From Streptomyces marianii (GTDB taxonomy: Bacteria; Actinomycetota; Actinomycetes; Streptomycetales; Streptomycetaceae), in the NCBI RefSeq assembly GCF_005795905.1, contig NZ_VAWE01000001.1, positions 5,879,001 through 5,943,000 on the forward strand: a DNA stretch of 64,000 nucleotides, read 5' to 3'. How positions within the stretch are numbered: position 1 is the first letter of the stretch; the number at the start of each line of letters is the position of its first letter. The notes under the pieces are model-generated. The model worked only from the letters and a program-made list of their open reading frames with translations. It ran no database searches and had not been told where the DNA came from. This document shows positions 50,468 to 58,858 of this stretch, in pieces. A program made the translations under genes and the position numbers.

Positions 50468-51944
50468 GGGCGAGGGCCCGCTTCATGATCTTGCCCATGT
50501 CGTTGCGGGGGAGCGTGTCGAGGAAGCGGACCGTGCGCGGCCGCTTGTGCGGGGCGAGCTGGGACGCGACATGGTCCGCCAACTCGTCCTCGGACGGCGG
50601 GTCGGCCGGATCGGCCGGCACCACCCACGCCACGACCCGCTCGCCCAGGTCGGCGTCCGGTTCGCCGGTAACGGCGGCCTCCCGCACCCGCGGGTGCTCC
50701 AGCAGCGCGTTCTCGATCTCACCGGCGCCGATCTTGTAGCCGCCGCTCTTGATCAGGTCCGTCGCCTTGCGGCCCACGATCCGCACCTGCCCGTCCGGGG
50801 CCCGGACCGCCATGTCGCCCGTGCGGAACCAGTCGCCGTCGAACGCCGCGGCCGTCGCGTCCGGCCGGTTCAGATAGCCGGTGAACAGGTTCGGCCCCCT
50901 CACCTGGATCTCGCCGACCGTCTCCCCGTCCAGGTCCGTGATCTCCGAGCCGTCCTCCTCCACCAGCCGCAGTTCCACACCCGGCAGCGGACGGCCGACC
51001 GACCCGGGGCACGGCTCGCCGTCCACCCGGACGCTCGTGTTCATCAGCGTCTCGGTCATCCCGTACCGCTCGACGACCCGCCGGCCCGTCGCCGCGAACA
51101 GCCGCTCGTGGTCGTGGACGGGCAGTGCCGCCGAACCCGACACCAGCAGGCGCGCGCCCGCGAGGGACTTCGCCAGCTCCGGGTCGCCGTCGACCGACTC
51201 CGCCAGCCGGTGGTACATCGTCGGCACCCCGAAGAGCATCGTCCCGCCCGCGGCGAGCTCCCGCCCCACGCCCCCGGCCGAGAACCTCCCGAGGTGCCGC
51301 ACCGAACCGCCCCGCCGCAGCGGCCCGAGGACGCCGAGGATCAGCCCGTGCACGTGGAACAGCGGCAGCGCCTGGACGAGGACGTCGTCACCGGTCCACG
51401 CCCACGCGTCCGCCAGCGCGTCCAGCGTGGCCGCGATCGCCCGGCGCGGCAGCACCGCGCCCTTCGGCGGGCCGGTGGTCCCGGAGGTGTAGACGATCAG
51501 CGCCGGGGCCTCCGGGGCCGGCTCGGTGGGCAGTGCACGGCAGCCGCCTGCCGGCTCGTCCCCGGACCCCGCCACCCGGAGGTCGATCCGCTCCGACCCG
51601 GCCAGTACGGGAGGCACCGCGTCGCCCGGGCGTGCGAGCACCAGCCGCGGCGCGCTGTCCCCGACGATGTGGGCCAGCTCCCGCTCTCCCGTACGCGGGT
51701 TGAGCGGTACGGCGGGCACCCCCGCGAGCAGCGCGGCCACCACGCCGACGGCCGTCTCGATCGTGGGCGTGGCCCAGACCGCGACCCGGCCCGCTCCGGA
51801 GATCCGCTCCGCAGTCCTCCCCGCGGCGGAGACCAGCCCGCCGTACGTCAGCGACCGGTCGCCGAAGCGCAGCGCGGGCCGGTGCCGTACGCCGTCGGAC
51901 GTGCCGTCCGCGGCGGCCGCCAGGGCCGGGAAGAGAGCACTCAC
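50460..51944 (-). CDS. matB: Malonyl-CoA synthetase-like acyl-CoA ligase
   Basis: A 494-residue ANL-superfamily ligase. The phosphate loop is LIVYTSGTTGPPKGAVLPRR; later motifs are PLFHVHGLILGVLGPLRRGG, VERYGMTETLMNTS, GDWFRTGDMAV and, near the C-terminus, LPRNDMGKIMKRAL with the catalytic Lys. The core FHVHGL, MTETLMN and NDMGK strings fit MatB-type malonyl/methylmalonyl-CoA synthetases. It activates free malonate-type acids with ATP and CoA to supply extender units. The assignment to malonate is by family resemblance. Translationally coupled to the carboxyltransferase. Confidence 0.85.
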   Translation of the reverse strand: MSALFPALAAAADGTSDGVRHRPALRFGDRSLTYGGLVSAAGRTAERISGAGRVAVWATPTIETAVGVVAALLAGVPAVPLNPRTGERELAHIVGDSAPRLVLARPGDAVPPVLAGSERIDLRVAGSGDEPAGGCRALPTEPAPEAPALIVYTSGTTGPPKGAVLPRRAIAATLDALADAWAWTGDDVLVQALPLFHVHGLILGVLGPLRRGGSVRHLGRFSAGGVGRELAAGGTMLFGVPTMYHRLAESVDGDPELAKSLAGARLLVSGSAALPVHDHERLFAATGRRVVERYGMTETLMNTSVRVDGEPCPGSVGRPLPGVELRLVEEDGSEITDLDGETVGEIQVRGPNLFTGYLNRPDATAAAFDGDWFRTGDMAVRAPDGQVRIVGRKATDLIKSGGYKIGAGEIENALLEHPRVREAAVTGEPDADLGERVVAWVVPADPADPPSEDELADHVASQLAPHKRPRTVRFLDTLPRNDMGKIMKRALAHG

Positions 51945-52552
51945 GGGTCGTCCTCCTCAAGTCGCTTCCGCACCGTCTCGCGGGGCAGGCCGTGGGTGCC
52001 CGCGGCCCCACCATTCTCCCCGCGATCACCTACTCGTGCGTAACAAACGCTCGGACCGACGGGCGATGTGCCGACGGCGGGTCGGAGGGGCGTCTGCCCC
52101 CACGGCCCTCGTGCCGCTCGCGGTGGAGCCCCGTCCCTGGCCGCACCGCGCGGAGCGGCGGCCTCCGGTGCGTCGGCGTCGGGGGCGTGGTCCGGCGCGG
52201 TGCCCTCTGCGGTGGTGCCGCCGCTGGCGGCGCCGGGCGCGGTGCCTGCGGGCGGGTGTGCCCGCTCGGGGACGGCGCGCCCACCGGCTCGGCGTCGTCC
52301 GGGGCCGGGTCGTCCGTGACGGTGAGGCGCAGGGTGCGCGGCGGCCGTCGGGGAGGGCCGCGGTGGCGTCGACATCGACCGCGGTGAGCCCCGGCCGCCG
52401 ATGCGCCGCCGCGAGTGCGGTGCGCGTGCCGCGAGGAGCGGTCGCGCTCCTCGTCCACGAGCACGTCCACCGGCCCGGCGAAGAGCACCGCCGGGCGGAC
52501 GCCGGGGAGGCCGCCGCGCCGCCGGTCTCCCGCAGCGGGCCCGGGCGCGGAC
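51945..52552. other. Gap with possible decayed ORF
   Basis: About 600 bp between matB and mbl. On the minus strand, coding-like patches occur in shifting frames (VLFAGPVDVLVDEERDRSS, then LTAVDVDATAALPDG, then TLRLTVTDDPAPDDAEPVG). They may be one small protein gene with frameshifts. No family was recognised, so none is called. Confidence 0.35.
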
Positions 52553-53590
52553 TCAGGCGGTGAGCGGGGAGAGGACCATCGAGCTGATGTTGCCCTCCAG
52601 CATCTCCCCGAGTCCCAGCACCGCGCAGACATCGGGCCGTTCGGCGATGAGCACCGGCATCCCGGTCGCGTCGCGCAGCATCTGGTCGAGCCCGGGCAGC
52701 AGCGCGTTGCCGCCGACCATCATGATGCCGCGGTCGGCGAGATCGGCGACGAGGTCGGGCGGGCACTCGCGCAGGATCTTTCCGATACCGTCCAGCACGG
52801 CGGTCAGCGGCGTGTGGATCGCGTCCCGTACCGCCGCGGTGTCGACCCTTACCGAACGCGCCATGCCGGTGGCCACGTCCCGGCCGTGGATCTCGGTGGT
52901 CGAGGGGCCCTGGAGAGTGAGGCCGTTCTCGCTGAGAGCGATCTGGAGGGGGCGCACGGACTGACTCGGCAGCATCAGTTCGTGCTGGTGGCGCAGGTGC
53001 TGGATGACGGCGTGGTCCACGGCCTCGCCGCCGACCGGGATACGGGCCGCGGTGACGATCGAACCGAGGGACAGCACGGCCACCTGCGTGGTGGCCGCGC
53101 CGCACATCATGATCATCGTGGCGGTCGGCTGCTCCACCGGCAGACCGCAGCCGACGGCCGCGGCGATCAGCGTGTCGACCAGCTCGACCCGCCGGGCGCC
53201 GAGTCCGACCAGCGTCTCCACGGCGGCGCGCTGGGCGAGCGGATCGGCCTCGTGCGGTGTGCACGCGGCGGCGCGCAGCCGCGGCTTGCGGCGCAGCTGC
53301 CTGCGCAGCTTCTCGCCGAGGAGATGGCGCAGCATGCGCTGGGCCATGTCGATGTCGACGACGGTGCCGCCGGAGACGGGGCGCATCACCCGGATGTAGT
53401 CGGGGGTACGGCCGGTCATCTGCTCGGCGAACTCGCCGACGGCGATGAGGGCGCCGTTGCGGATGTTGACGGCGGCGACGCTGGGCTGGTCGACGACCAG
53501 TCCGGCACCCTTCACATAGACCCGGGTCCGCGCGGCACCCAGGTCCACGGCGACGTGGCAGCGGCGCAACTGCTCAAGACTGACGGACAT
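52553..53590 (-). CDS. mbl: MreB/Mbl-like actin homologue
   Basis: A 345-residue actin-fold protein. Actin motifs are HVAVDLGAARTRVYVKG (phosphate 1), VLSLGSIVTAARIPVGGEAV (phosphate 2), and ADRGIMMVGGNALLPGLDQM (adenosine). TPDYIRVMRPVSGGTVVDID replaces the GR.P.....PL..GVI.D of MreB. It is diverged from canonical MreB: the N-terminal GTA/NT.V loop is altered. Streptomycetes carry an Mbl in addition to MreB that affects spore wall formation; this fits that second type. GGGAGG lies seven bases before the ATG. Confidence 0.85.
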   Translation of the reverse strand: MSVSLEQLRRCHVAVDLGAARTRVYVKGAGLVVDQPSVAAVNIRNGALIAVGEFAEQMTGRTPDYIRVMRPVSGGTVVDIDMAQRMLRHLLGEKLRRQLRRKPRLRAAACTPHEADPLAQRAAVETLVGLGARRVELVDTLIAAAVGCGLPVEQPTATMIMMCGAATTQVAVLSLGSIVTAARIPVGGEAVDHAVIQHLRHQHELMLPSQSVRPLQIALSENGLTLQGPSTTEIHGRDVATGMARSVRVDTAAVRDAIHTPLTAVLDGIGKILRECPPDLVADLADRGIMMVGGNALLPGLDQMLRDATGMPVLIAERPDVCAVLGLGEMLEGNISSMVLSPLTA

Positions 53591-53682
53591 GGCAGGTCCT
53601 CCCGAGACGGTTCCCTCCTCGCATCCTGCGATCACCCGGGGCCGGACGCGCGCTGGGCTGAGCCGGTCGGGGGTGGACTCCG

Positions 53683-53745
53683 CCGGGAGCACCGGGAGCA
53701 CCGGGAGCACCGGGAGCACCGGGAGCACCGGGGGCACCGGGAGCG
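53683..53745. repeat. 9-bp microsatellite (CGGGAGCAC)n
   Basis: Seven near-perfect copies of a 9-bp unit between mbl and the next gene. In one frame it would read as Gly-Ala-Pro repeats, but no gene is credible there. Confidence 0.9.
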
Positions 53746-53772
53746 GGCGTGCGCCCGGTGGGTGACGTCGGA

Positions 53773-54330
53773 TCAGGAGCCGTAAGCGACGCGCTGCAGC
53801 AGGCCCCAGGTGAACTCCGCCACGCACGACCGGCCGTCGGGCACGGCGAACGCGAGCCGCCAGCGGGTGGGGGCGGTGCCCTCCATCGGCCGTACCGGGG
53901 CGAAGGCCGTGGCGACCTCGTCGACCGTGCAGCACCAGGGGCGCAGGTCGTCCGCCGTACGCAGCTCGGGCCCGGCGGCCCCCGGCGCCCGTACCAGCCA
54001 TTCGTTCCAGACCGCCCCGCCGGGCCCGGCCAGCACCTCGAACCGCAGGTCCGGCCACAGGGGCACCCGCCACCGCAGCGCGTCGCAGTCCAGGTCGCCG
54101 ATCCTGCGGCTCGCCGTGGCCTCGGGCTCGCCGAGCACGGAGCGGTAACGCGAGAGGGCGCCGCGGGAACGCGGGGAGCGGACGATCGCCTGCCAGCGGC
54201 GGTTCGCCTCCCGCATCTCGGCGACCGACGCGCCCAGCTCACGGCGTGCGTCCTCGACCAGTTCGGGCTGATGGTCGGCCATCCGGCGGAGCAGGACGAG
54301 CTGGAACGCGCGGGGCCCGAAGGTGTTCAT
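53773..54330 (-). CDS. Conserved hypothetical protein
   Basis: A 185-residue soluble protein, helical at the N-terminus (FQLVLLRRMADHQPELVEDA, ASVAEMREANRRWQAIV) and strand-rich later (LRWRVPLWPDLRFEVLAGPG, WRLAFAVPDGRSCVAEFTWG). No known domain was recognised. Codon bias and length indicate a real gene. It lies divergent from the second SCO2400-type gene (138 bp between starts). Confidence 0.75.
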   Translation of the reverse strand: MNTFGPRAFQLVLLRRMADHQPELVEDARRELGASVAEMREANRRWQAIVRSPRSRGALSRYRSVLGEPEATASRRIGDLDCDALRWRVPLWPDLRFEVLAGPGGAVWNEWLVRAPGAAGPELRTADDLRPWCCTVDEVATAFAPVRPMEGTAPTRWRLAFAVPDGRSCVAEFTWGLLQRVAYGS

Positions 54331-54468
54331 GCCCTCATCGTGCCCGTATGGGCCGGTCCGCGATGCCGCTCCGGCCAGCCGACGTGCCGTGGAACTGCGG
54401 ATTCCACACAGGATCCTCACAGTCGCGCCTACCTCAGGTGTTACATCGCTGCATACGCTCCCGGAGCC

Positions 54469-55194
54469 ATGGATTACTGCCACCAGTGCCGCCGACACCT
54501 CAACGGGGCCTTGGCATGCGCGGGGTGCGGTACTCCCGCCGAGGAGCTGCGCCACTTCCACCCCGCCTCCGTCGCGACGGAGAGCGAGGTCGTCGTCGAA
54601 CTGGCCGGCCCCCACGGCGACGAGGGTCGGCCGCCCGCCGGGCGCCGCCGTGCCGGCGGCCAGGGCCGCCGTACCCGCAAGGCCGCCGGCACCCGCAGGG
54701 CGCGCCGCAAGCGCGGGCGGAAGGTGCTCATAGGGGCACTGGGCCTGGCACTCGCCGCGGGCGCGCTGAGCCTGGCGGAACTGGCCCGGGAGTCCTCGGG
54801 CGGCGGTGACGACACGGCCGTCGAGGTGCGTGAACAGGAGTCCCTGGAGGTTGACGACATACCCGAGCCGACCGGCAGCGCGGAGCCGCCGCCGGGGCCG
54901 AGCGCGGTGAGCGAGCCGCCCACGACGTCGTCCGCCACGGCCCGACCGACGGGGTCGGTCGGGCGTGGCAGCACCAGACCGACGGTGGAGGCGTCCGCGC
55001 CGCAGGAGGAGCCGAGCGAGTCGGACCCGGTCGCGCCCGACCCGAGTGACGACGACGGCACGCCGTCCCCGAGCGGCGATCCGTCGCAGCAGCCCTCGAA
55101 GTCGGCTCCGCCCCCGCCGCCCCCGCCCGCCGCCGAGCCGGCCCCCTCCCCGACGCCGACGAAGGACTGCTGGCTCATCTTCTGGTGCTCGTGA
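54469..55194 (+). CDS. SCO2400-type membrane protein with N-terminal zinc ribbon (second copy)
   Basis: A 241-residue paralogue of the protein at 39.5-40.3 kb. It has the same ribbon MDYCHQCRRHLNGALACAGC, a strongly basic Arg/Lys stretch (about 62-88), one membrane helix (about 84-104, VLIGALGLALAAGALSLAEL) and a Pro/Ser-rich exported tail ending KDCWLIFWCS. The terminal Cys-Trp-rich motif is odd and differs from the other copy. The positive-inside charge places the ribbon in the cytoplasm. Function unknown. Confidence 0.82.
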   Translation: MDYCHQCRRHLNGALACAGCGTPAEELRHFHPASVATESEVVVELAGPHGDEGRPPAGRRRAGGQGRRTRKAAGTRRARRKRGRKVLIGALGLALAAGALSLAELARESSGGGDDTAVEVREQESLEVDDIPEPTGSAEPPPGPSAVSEPPTTSSATARPTGSVGRGSTRPTVEASAPQEEPSESDPVAPDPSDDDGTPSPSGDPSQQPSKSAPPPPPPPAAEPAPSPTPTKDCWLIFWCS

Positions 55195-55259
55195 CCCGCG
55201 GAGCGTGCTGCGGCACCTGACCCGGCCCCTTCCCCTCCCGGATCCGCCGCGCCCCCGCC

Positions 55260-55307
55260 AGTGCCGCGTCAGGCGAGGTTTGCCCGTCAAGGAGCGGCGT
55301 CCGGTGC
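55260..55307. repeat. Solo arm of the foldback element
   Basis: 48 bp matching 47/48 the reverse complement of 58587-58634, starting AGTGCCGCGTCAGGC. Its partner arm is missing. Together with the full element it brackets the MarR-oxidoreductase-Ohr-EI24 block in inverted orientation. Confidence 0.85.
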
Positions 55308-55328
55308 ATGGGGTCTCCCATCGCGCGC

Positions 55329-55769
55329 CTACGCGCCGGCCCCGGCGTCGCCCAGCATTCGCTTCAGCAGGTCCCGCAGCGTCCCGCGTTCCTCCGCCGA
55401 CAGCTCCGCGAGCGGCTCGCGCGCGAAGTGCAGGGCGTCGCGGAGCTCGCGCGCCGTCCGGCGGCCCTCCTCCGTGGCCGCGGCTATCTTCACCCGGCGG
55501 TCGGCCGGGTCCGGCCGGCGTTCCACCAGGCCGCGCGCCTCCAGCCGGTCGATGATCCCCGTGACGTTCGACGGCTCGCACTTCAGCTTCCGGGCGATCC
55601 GGCGCATGGCGGTCGGCTCCATGGACAGCAGCCCGAGCACCCTGGCCTGTGCCCCGGTGAGCTGGTAGCGGGCGGCGGCCTCCTCGTACTCGTCGTGGTA
55701 GCGCGCCACGACGGTGCCGATGAGGTCGACGACCTCGAGGGTCAGCGGGTCTGTGCGCGTGGTGGCCAT
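55329..55769 (-). CDS. MarR-family transcriptional regulator
   Basis: A 146-residue winged-helix dimer: LTGAQARVLGLLSMEPTAMR, LKCEPSNVTGIIDRLEARGL (recognition helix) and VERRPDPADRRVK (wing, with the MarR D-x-R-D-like motif). A single Cys at about residue 62 lies in the DNA-binding domain; the N-terminal redox Cys of OhrR is absent, so peroxide sensing of the OhrR kind is unlikely. Divergent from the NADP-oxidoreductase gene, with an operator-like palindrome between. The ribosome site is weak. Confidence 0.88.
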   Translation of the reverse strand: MATTRTDPLTLEVVDLIGTVVARYHDEYEEAAARYQLTGAQARVLGLLSMEPTAMRRIARKLKCEPSNVTGIIDRLEARGLVERRPDPADRRVKIAAATEEGRRTARELRDALHFAREPLAELSAEERGTLRDLLKRMLGDAGAGA

Positions 55770-55786
55770 GCCGACAGCATACCCAG

Positions 55787-55820
55787 ATACTTGACAACAT
55801 GAAATATTCAGTCGCATGGT
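55787..55820 (+). promoter_or_regulatory. Operator/promoter between MarR and oxidoreductase genes
   Basis: GATACTTGACAA-CATGAAATATTC is an imperfect palindrome that includes a consensus -35 TTGACA (55791-55796); CATGGT at 55815-55820 is a possible -10 with an 18-bp spacer. MarR binding there would block the downstream genes. Confidence 0.5.
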
Positions 55821-55858
55821 TGTTTCAGGACATGAAGCATTTCTAGGAGGCCCGCACC

Positions 55859-56878
55859 ATGCCCGCACTTCCCACGACCAGCCGCGAATGGCACCTCGTC
55901 TCCCGCCCCCAGGGCTGGCCCGAGCCGGAGAACTTCGCCCTGCGTGAGGCCCCGGTGAGCGAACCGGGCGAGGGGCGCATCCTCGTCCGCAACCTGCACT
56001 TCTCCGTCGACCCGTACATGCGCGGCCGCATGAACGACGTGAAGTCGTACGTACCGCCGTTCCAGCTCGACCAGCCCATGGAGGGCGGCGCCGTGGGCGA
56101 GGTCGTCGCGTCGAACGCGGAGGGCTTCGCGGTCGGCGACCACGTCCTGCACGGTCTCGGCTGGCGCGAGTACGCGGACGTGGAGGCCGGGCAGGCCGCC
56201 AAGGTCGACGCCTCCGTCGCCCCGCTCTCCGCCTACCTCGGTGTGCTCGGCATGCCGGGGCTCACCGCCTACGCCGGCCTGTTCGAGGTCGCGTCCTTCA
56301 AGGAGGGCGACGCGGTCTTCGTCTCCGGCGCCGCCGGTGCGGTCGGCAGCCAGGTCGGCCAGATGGCGAAGCTGAGGGGCGCCTCGCGCGTCATCGGCTC
56401 GGCCGGTTCCGACGACAAGGTCAAGCTCCTGGTCGAGGAGTACGGCTTCGACGCCGCCTTCAACTACAAGAAGGGCCCCGTCGCCGAGCAGCTGAAGGAG
56501 GCCGCCCCCGACGGCATCGACGTCTACTTCGACAACGTCGGCGGCGAGCACCTGGAGGCCGCGATCTCCTCGTTCAACGTGCACGGCCGCGCCACCCTCT
56601 GCGGAATGATCGCCCAGTACAACGCGACCGAGCCCACCCCCGCACCACGCAACCTCGTCATGGTCATCGGCAAGCGCCTGCGTCTGCAGGGGATGCTCGT
56701 CAACGACCACCGCGCGCTCCAGGGCCAGTTCGTCCAGGACGTCGCCGGCTGGCTGAGCTCGGGCGAGCTGAAGTACGACGAGACGGTCGTCGAGGGCATC
56801 GAGAACGGCTTCGACGCGTTCCTCGGCCTGCTGCGCGGCGAGAACACCGGGAAGATGATCGTCTCGCTGACCCGCTAG
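55859..56878 (+). CDS. NADP-dependent MDR oxidoreductase (CurA/leukotriene-B4 dehydrogenase type)
   Basis: A 339-residue zinc-independent medium-chain reductase. Catalytic-domain features are LVRNLHFSVDPYMRGRMND and GGAVGEVVASNAEGFAVGD; the NADP Rossmann motif is VFVSGAAGAVGSQVGQMAKL, followed by DVYFDNVGGEHLEAAISSFN. These enzymes reduce activated double bonds of enones or aldehydes. AGGAGG lies eight bases before the ATG. Regulated probably by the divergent MarR protein. Ohr follows 64 bp later on the same strand. Confidence 0.92.
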   Translation: MPALPTTSREWHLVSRPQGWPEPENFALREAPVSEPGEGRILVRNLHFSVDPYMRGRMNDVKSYVPPFQLDQPMEGGAVGEVVASNAEGFAVGDHVLHGLGWREYADVEAGQAAKVDASVAPLSAYLGVLGMPGLTAYAGLFEVASFKEGDAVFVSGAAGAVGSQVGQMAKLRGASRVIGSAGSDDKVKLLVEEYGFDAAFNYKKGPVAEQLKEAAPDGIDVYFDNVGGEHLEAAISSFNVHGRATLCGMIAQYNATEPTPAPRNLVMVIGKRLRLQGMLVNDHRALQGQFVQDVAGWLSSGELKYDETVVEGIENGFDAFLGLLRGENTGKMIVSLTR

Positions 56879-56942
56879 GCTCGGCTCAGCCGTCGCGGTC
56901 GTGGGCGCGAGCCGCGGCGAACGACAGAAGGAAACCAGACCC

Positions 56943-57365
56943 ATGCCGATCCAGCAGTCCGACGTCCTCTACACCGCCGTCGCCACGGCGGAGAACGGCC
57001 GTGACGGCCGCGTCGCCACCGACGACGGCAAGCTCGACGTCGTCGTCAACCCGCCCAAGGAGATGGGCGGCTCCGGCGCCGGTACGAACCCGGAGCAGCT
57101 CTTCGCCGCCGGCTACAGCGCCTGCTTCCAGGGCGCGCTCGGCGTCGTCGCCCGCCAGGAGAACGCCGACGTCTCCGGCTCGACGGTCACCGCCGAGGTC
57201 GGCATCGGCAAGAACGACGAGGGCTTCGGCATCATCGTGAGGATCTCCGCGGTCATCCCGAACGTGGACGCCGCCACCGCCCGTGAGCTGGTCGAGAAGG
57301 CCCACCAGGTGTGCCCGTACTCCAAGGCCACCCGCGGCGGCATCACGGTCGAGCTCGCGGTCTGA
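56943..57365 (+). CDS. ohr: Organic hydroperoxide resistance protein
   Basis: A 140-residue OsmC/Ohr-family peroxidase. Catalytic cysteines are Cys61 (LFAAGYSACFQGAL) and Cys124 (AHQVCPYSKATRG), and the characteristic NPPKEMGGSGAGTNPEQLFA is present. It reduces organic and fatty-acid hydroperoxides with lipoylated proteins as donors. Together with the upstream reductase it may detoxify lipid peroxides and their enone products. A strong terminator follows. Confidence 0.95.
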   Translation: MPIQQSDVLYTAVATAENGRDGRVATDDGKLDVVVNPPKEMGGSGAGTNPEQLFAAGYSACFQGALGVVARQENADVSGSTVTAEVGIGKNDEGFGIIVRISAVIPNVDAATARELVEKAHQVCPYSKATRGGITVELAV

Positions 57366-57392
57366 GCCGCACGCGGCCGACGCACGGGACGA

Positions 57393-57419
57393 GGGCCGCA
57401 CCCCCCAGGGGTGCGGCCC
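57393..57419 (+). terminator. Terminator after ohr
   Basis: A 12-bp perfect stem GGGCCGCACCCC / GGGGTGCGGCCC with a CCA loop, 28 bp after the stop codon. Confidence 0.85.
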
Positions 57420-57569
57420 CCGTCGCATCCCGGCCGGTGACACCGGACACCGGACGTGCCCCTGCCACGGGTGGGCGCAATCGCCGCCATCCGTCCCGTC
57501 CACGGGGCCTCGGCCTTCGTCCACGGGCCCGTGGACGGTGGTTCCGCACTCCGTATTAGGGTGTGGCGC

Positions 57570-58472
57570 ATGCGTGATCTGGGTGCGGGTTTCGGCTACT
57601 TGGTGAAGGGGCAACGGTGGGTCGGCCGCCACGGCCGGTGGTTCGGCATCGGGCTGCTGCCCGGGCTGATCACTCTCGTGCTGTACACCGGAGCCCTCGT
57701 CGGGCTCGCCTACGGCGCCGACGACCTCGTGAGCTGGGCCACCCCGTTCGCGGCGGGCTGGTCGTCGCCGTGGCAGGGGCTGTTCCGCGGCTTCCTCACG
57801 GCACTGCTGTGGGTCTTCGGTCTCTTCCTCGCCGTGATCACGTTCACCGCCGTGACGCTGCTGGTGGGCCAGCCGTTCTACGAGTCGCTCTCCGAGGCCG
57901 TCGACCGCGCCGAGGGCGGTGAGGTCCCGCGGTCCGGGCTGCCGCTCTGGCGCGAGCTGTGGATCTCCGCGCGGGACAGCCTGCGGATCGTGATCCGTGT
58001 CGCCCTCTACGGCGTGCTGCTCTTCGCGCTCGGCTTCGTCCCCGTCGTCGGCCAGACCGTGGTCCCCGTGCTCGGCTTCTGCGTCACCGGCTTCTTCCTC
58101 GCCGAGGAGCTCACCGCCGTGGCCCTCCAGCGGCGGCGTGTCGAGCTCAGGGAGCGTCTCGCGCTGCTGCGCGGCCGGCGCATGCTCACTCTCGGCTTCG
58201 GCGTTCCGCTGGCGCTGGCCTTCCTCGTCCCGTTCGCCGCGGTGCTGCTGATGCCGGGCGCGGTCGCGGGCGCCACCCTGCTGGTGCGCGATCTGGCGCA
58301 GGACCGGGAAGAGGAAGAGGAGGAGCCCGGGCACCGGGCGCCCGACCAGCCCCCGTACGCGGCTCCGGACCCCCATGCGCACCCCGGGGCCGGGCAGGGC
58401 CCGTACACCAGCCGCCACCAGGTCCCGCCCGCCGCCCCGTACGGCACCGGCAAGGACGAGGCCCGTTCCTAG
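57570..58472 (+). CDS. EI24/CysZ-like membrane protein
   Basis: A 300-residue protein of the EI24 domain family: GFGYLVKGQRWVGRHGRWFG at the start, then about six helices (LLPGLITLVLYTGALVGLAY, FLTALLWVFGLFLAVITFTA, ALYGVLLFALGFVPVVGQTV). The loop GQPFYESLSEAVDRAEGG is diagnostic. The C-terminus is an acidic run (EEEEEE) and a Pro-rich cytoplasmic tail. Relatives include CysZ; transport of sulfate by actinomycete forms is not shown. TATTAG, 12 bases before the ATG, may be a -10 of a nearly leaderless transcript. The stop codon TAG uses the first two bases of the foldback element, so the natural C-terminus may have been altered by its insertion. Confidence 0.85.
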   Translation: MRDLGAGFGYLVKGQRWVGRHGRWFGIGLLPGLITLVLYTGALVGLAYGADDLVSWATPFAAGWSSPWQGLFRGFLTALLWVFGLFLAVITFTAVTLLVGQPFYESLSEAVDRAEGGEVPRSGLPLWRELWISARDSLRIVIRVALYGVLLFALGFVPVVGQTVVPVLGFCVTGFFLAEELTAVALQRRRVELRERLALLRGRRMLTLGFGVPLALAFLVPFAAVLLMPGAVAGATLLVRDLAQDREEEEEEPGHRAPDQPPYAAPDPHAHPGAGQGPYTSRHQVPPAAPYGTGKDEARS

Positions 58473-58634
58473 TGCCGCATCAGGCGACGTTCGCCCCGTC
58501 GCGGCGCCCGGCACGGCGACTCGCGGCGTTGCCGGATCAACCGAGTAGGCCCACCACGAGGTCGATCCGGCGCCTTGCGATCTACCGCACCGGACGCCGC
58601 TCCTTGACGGGCAAACCTTGCCTGACGCGGCACT
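58471..58634. mobile_element. 164-bp foldback / MITE-like element
   Basis: Two arms of about 72 bp, beginning AGTGCCGCATCAGGC and (reversed) AGTGCCGCGTCAGGC, are imperfect complements over nearly the whole element, including GCCGGATC near the centre. No coding capacity. It looks like a non-autonomous transposable element. No clear target duplication was identified (left flank CT, right flank GG). Confidence 0.75.
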
Positions 58635-58858
58635 GGAAGACCGCTGAGGATCTTGCTCTGGTCACCCGGCTCACCCCGGATTGCCGGTAAATGTCAATCG
58701 CTGCAAACCAGGGCAGACCGGGCACAGTTTCAAGATCTCCAGGACGCTTCCAGCGTCTGATGCGGCACCAGCTCGAGTCGGCCGGCCGCCGGCCGGTCCG
58801 GGAGCCGGCCCGCGGATCCCGAGCGCGCGCCGGACGCGGCCGTACCGAGGGAGCCGTG

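Noticed and set aside
55261..58634. Composite transposon
   Set aside because: No transposase gene and no target duplication were found, and one end has only one arm; described as foldback-element copies instead.
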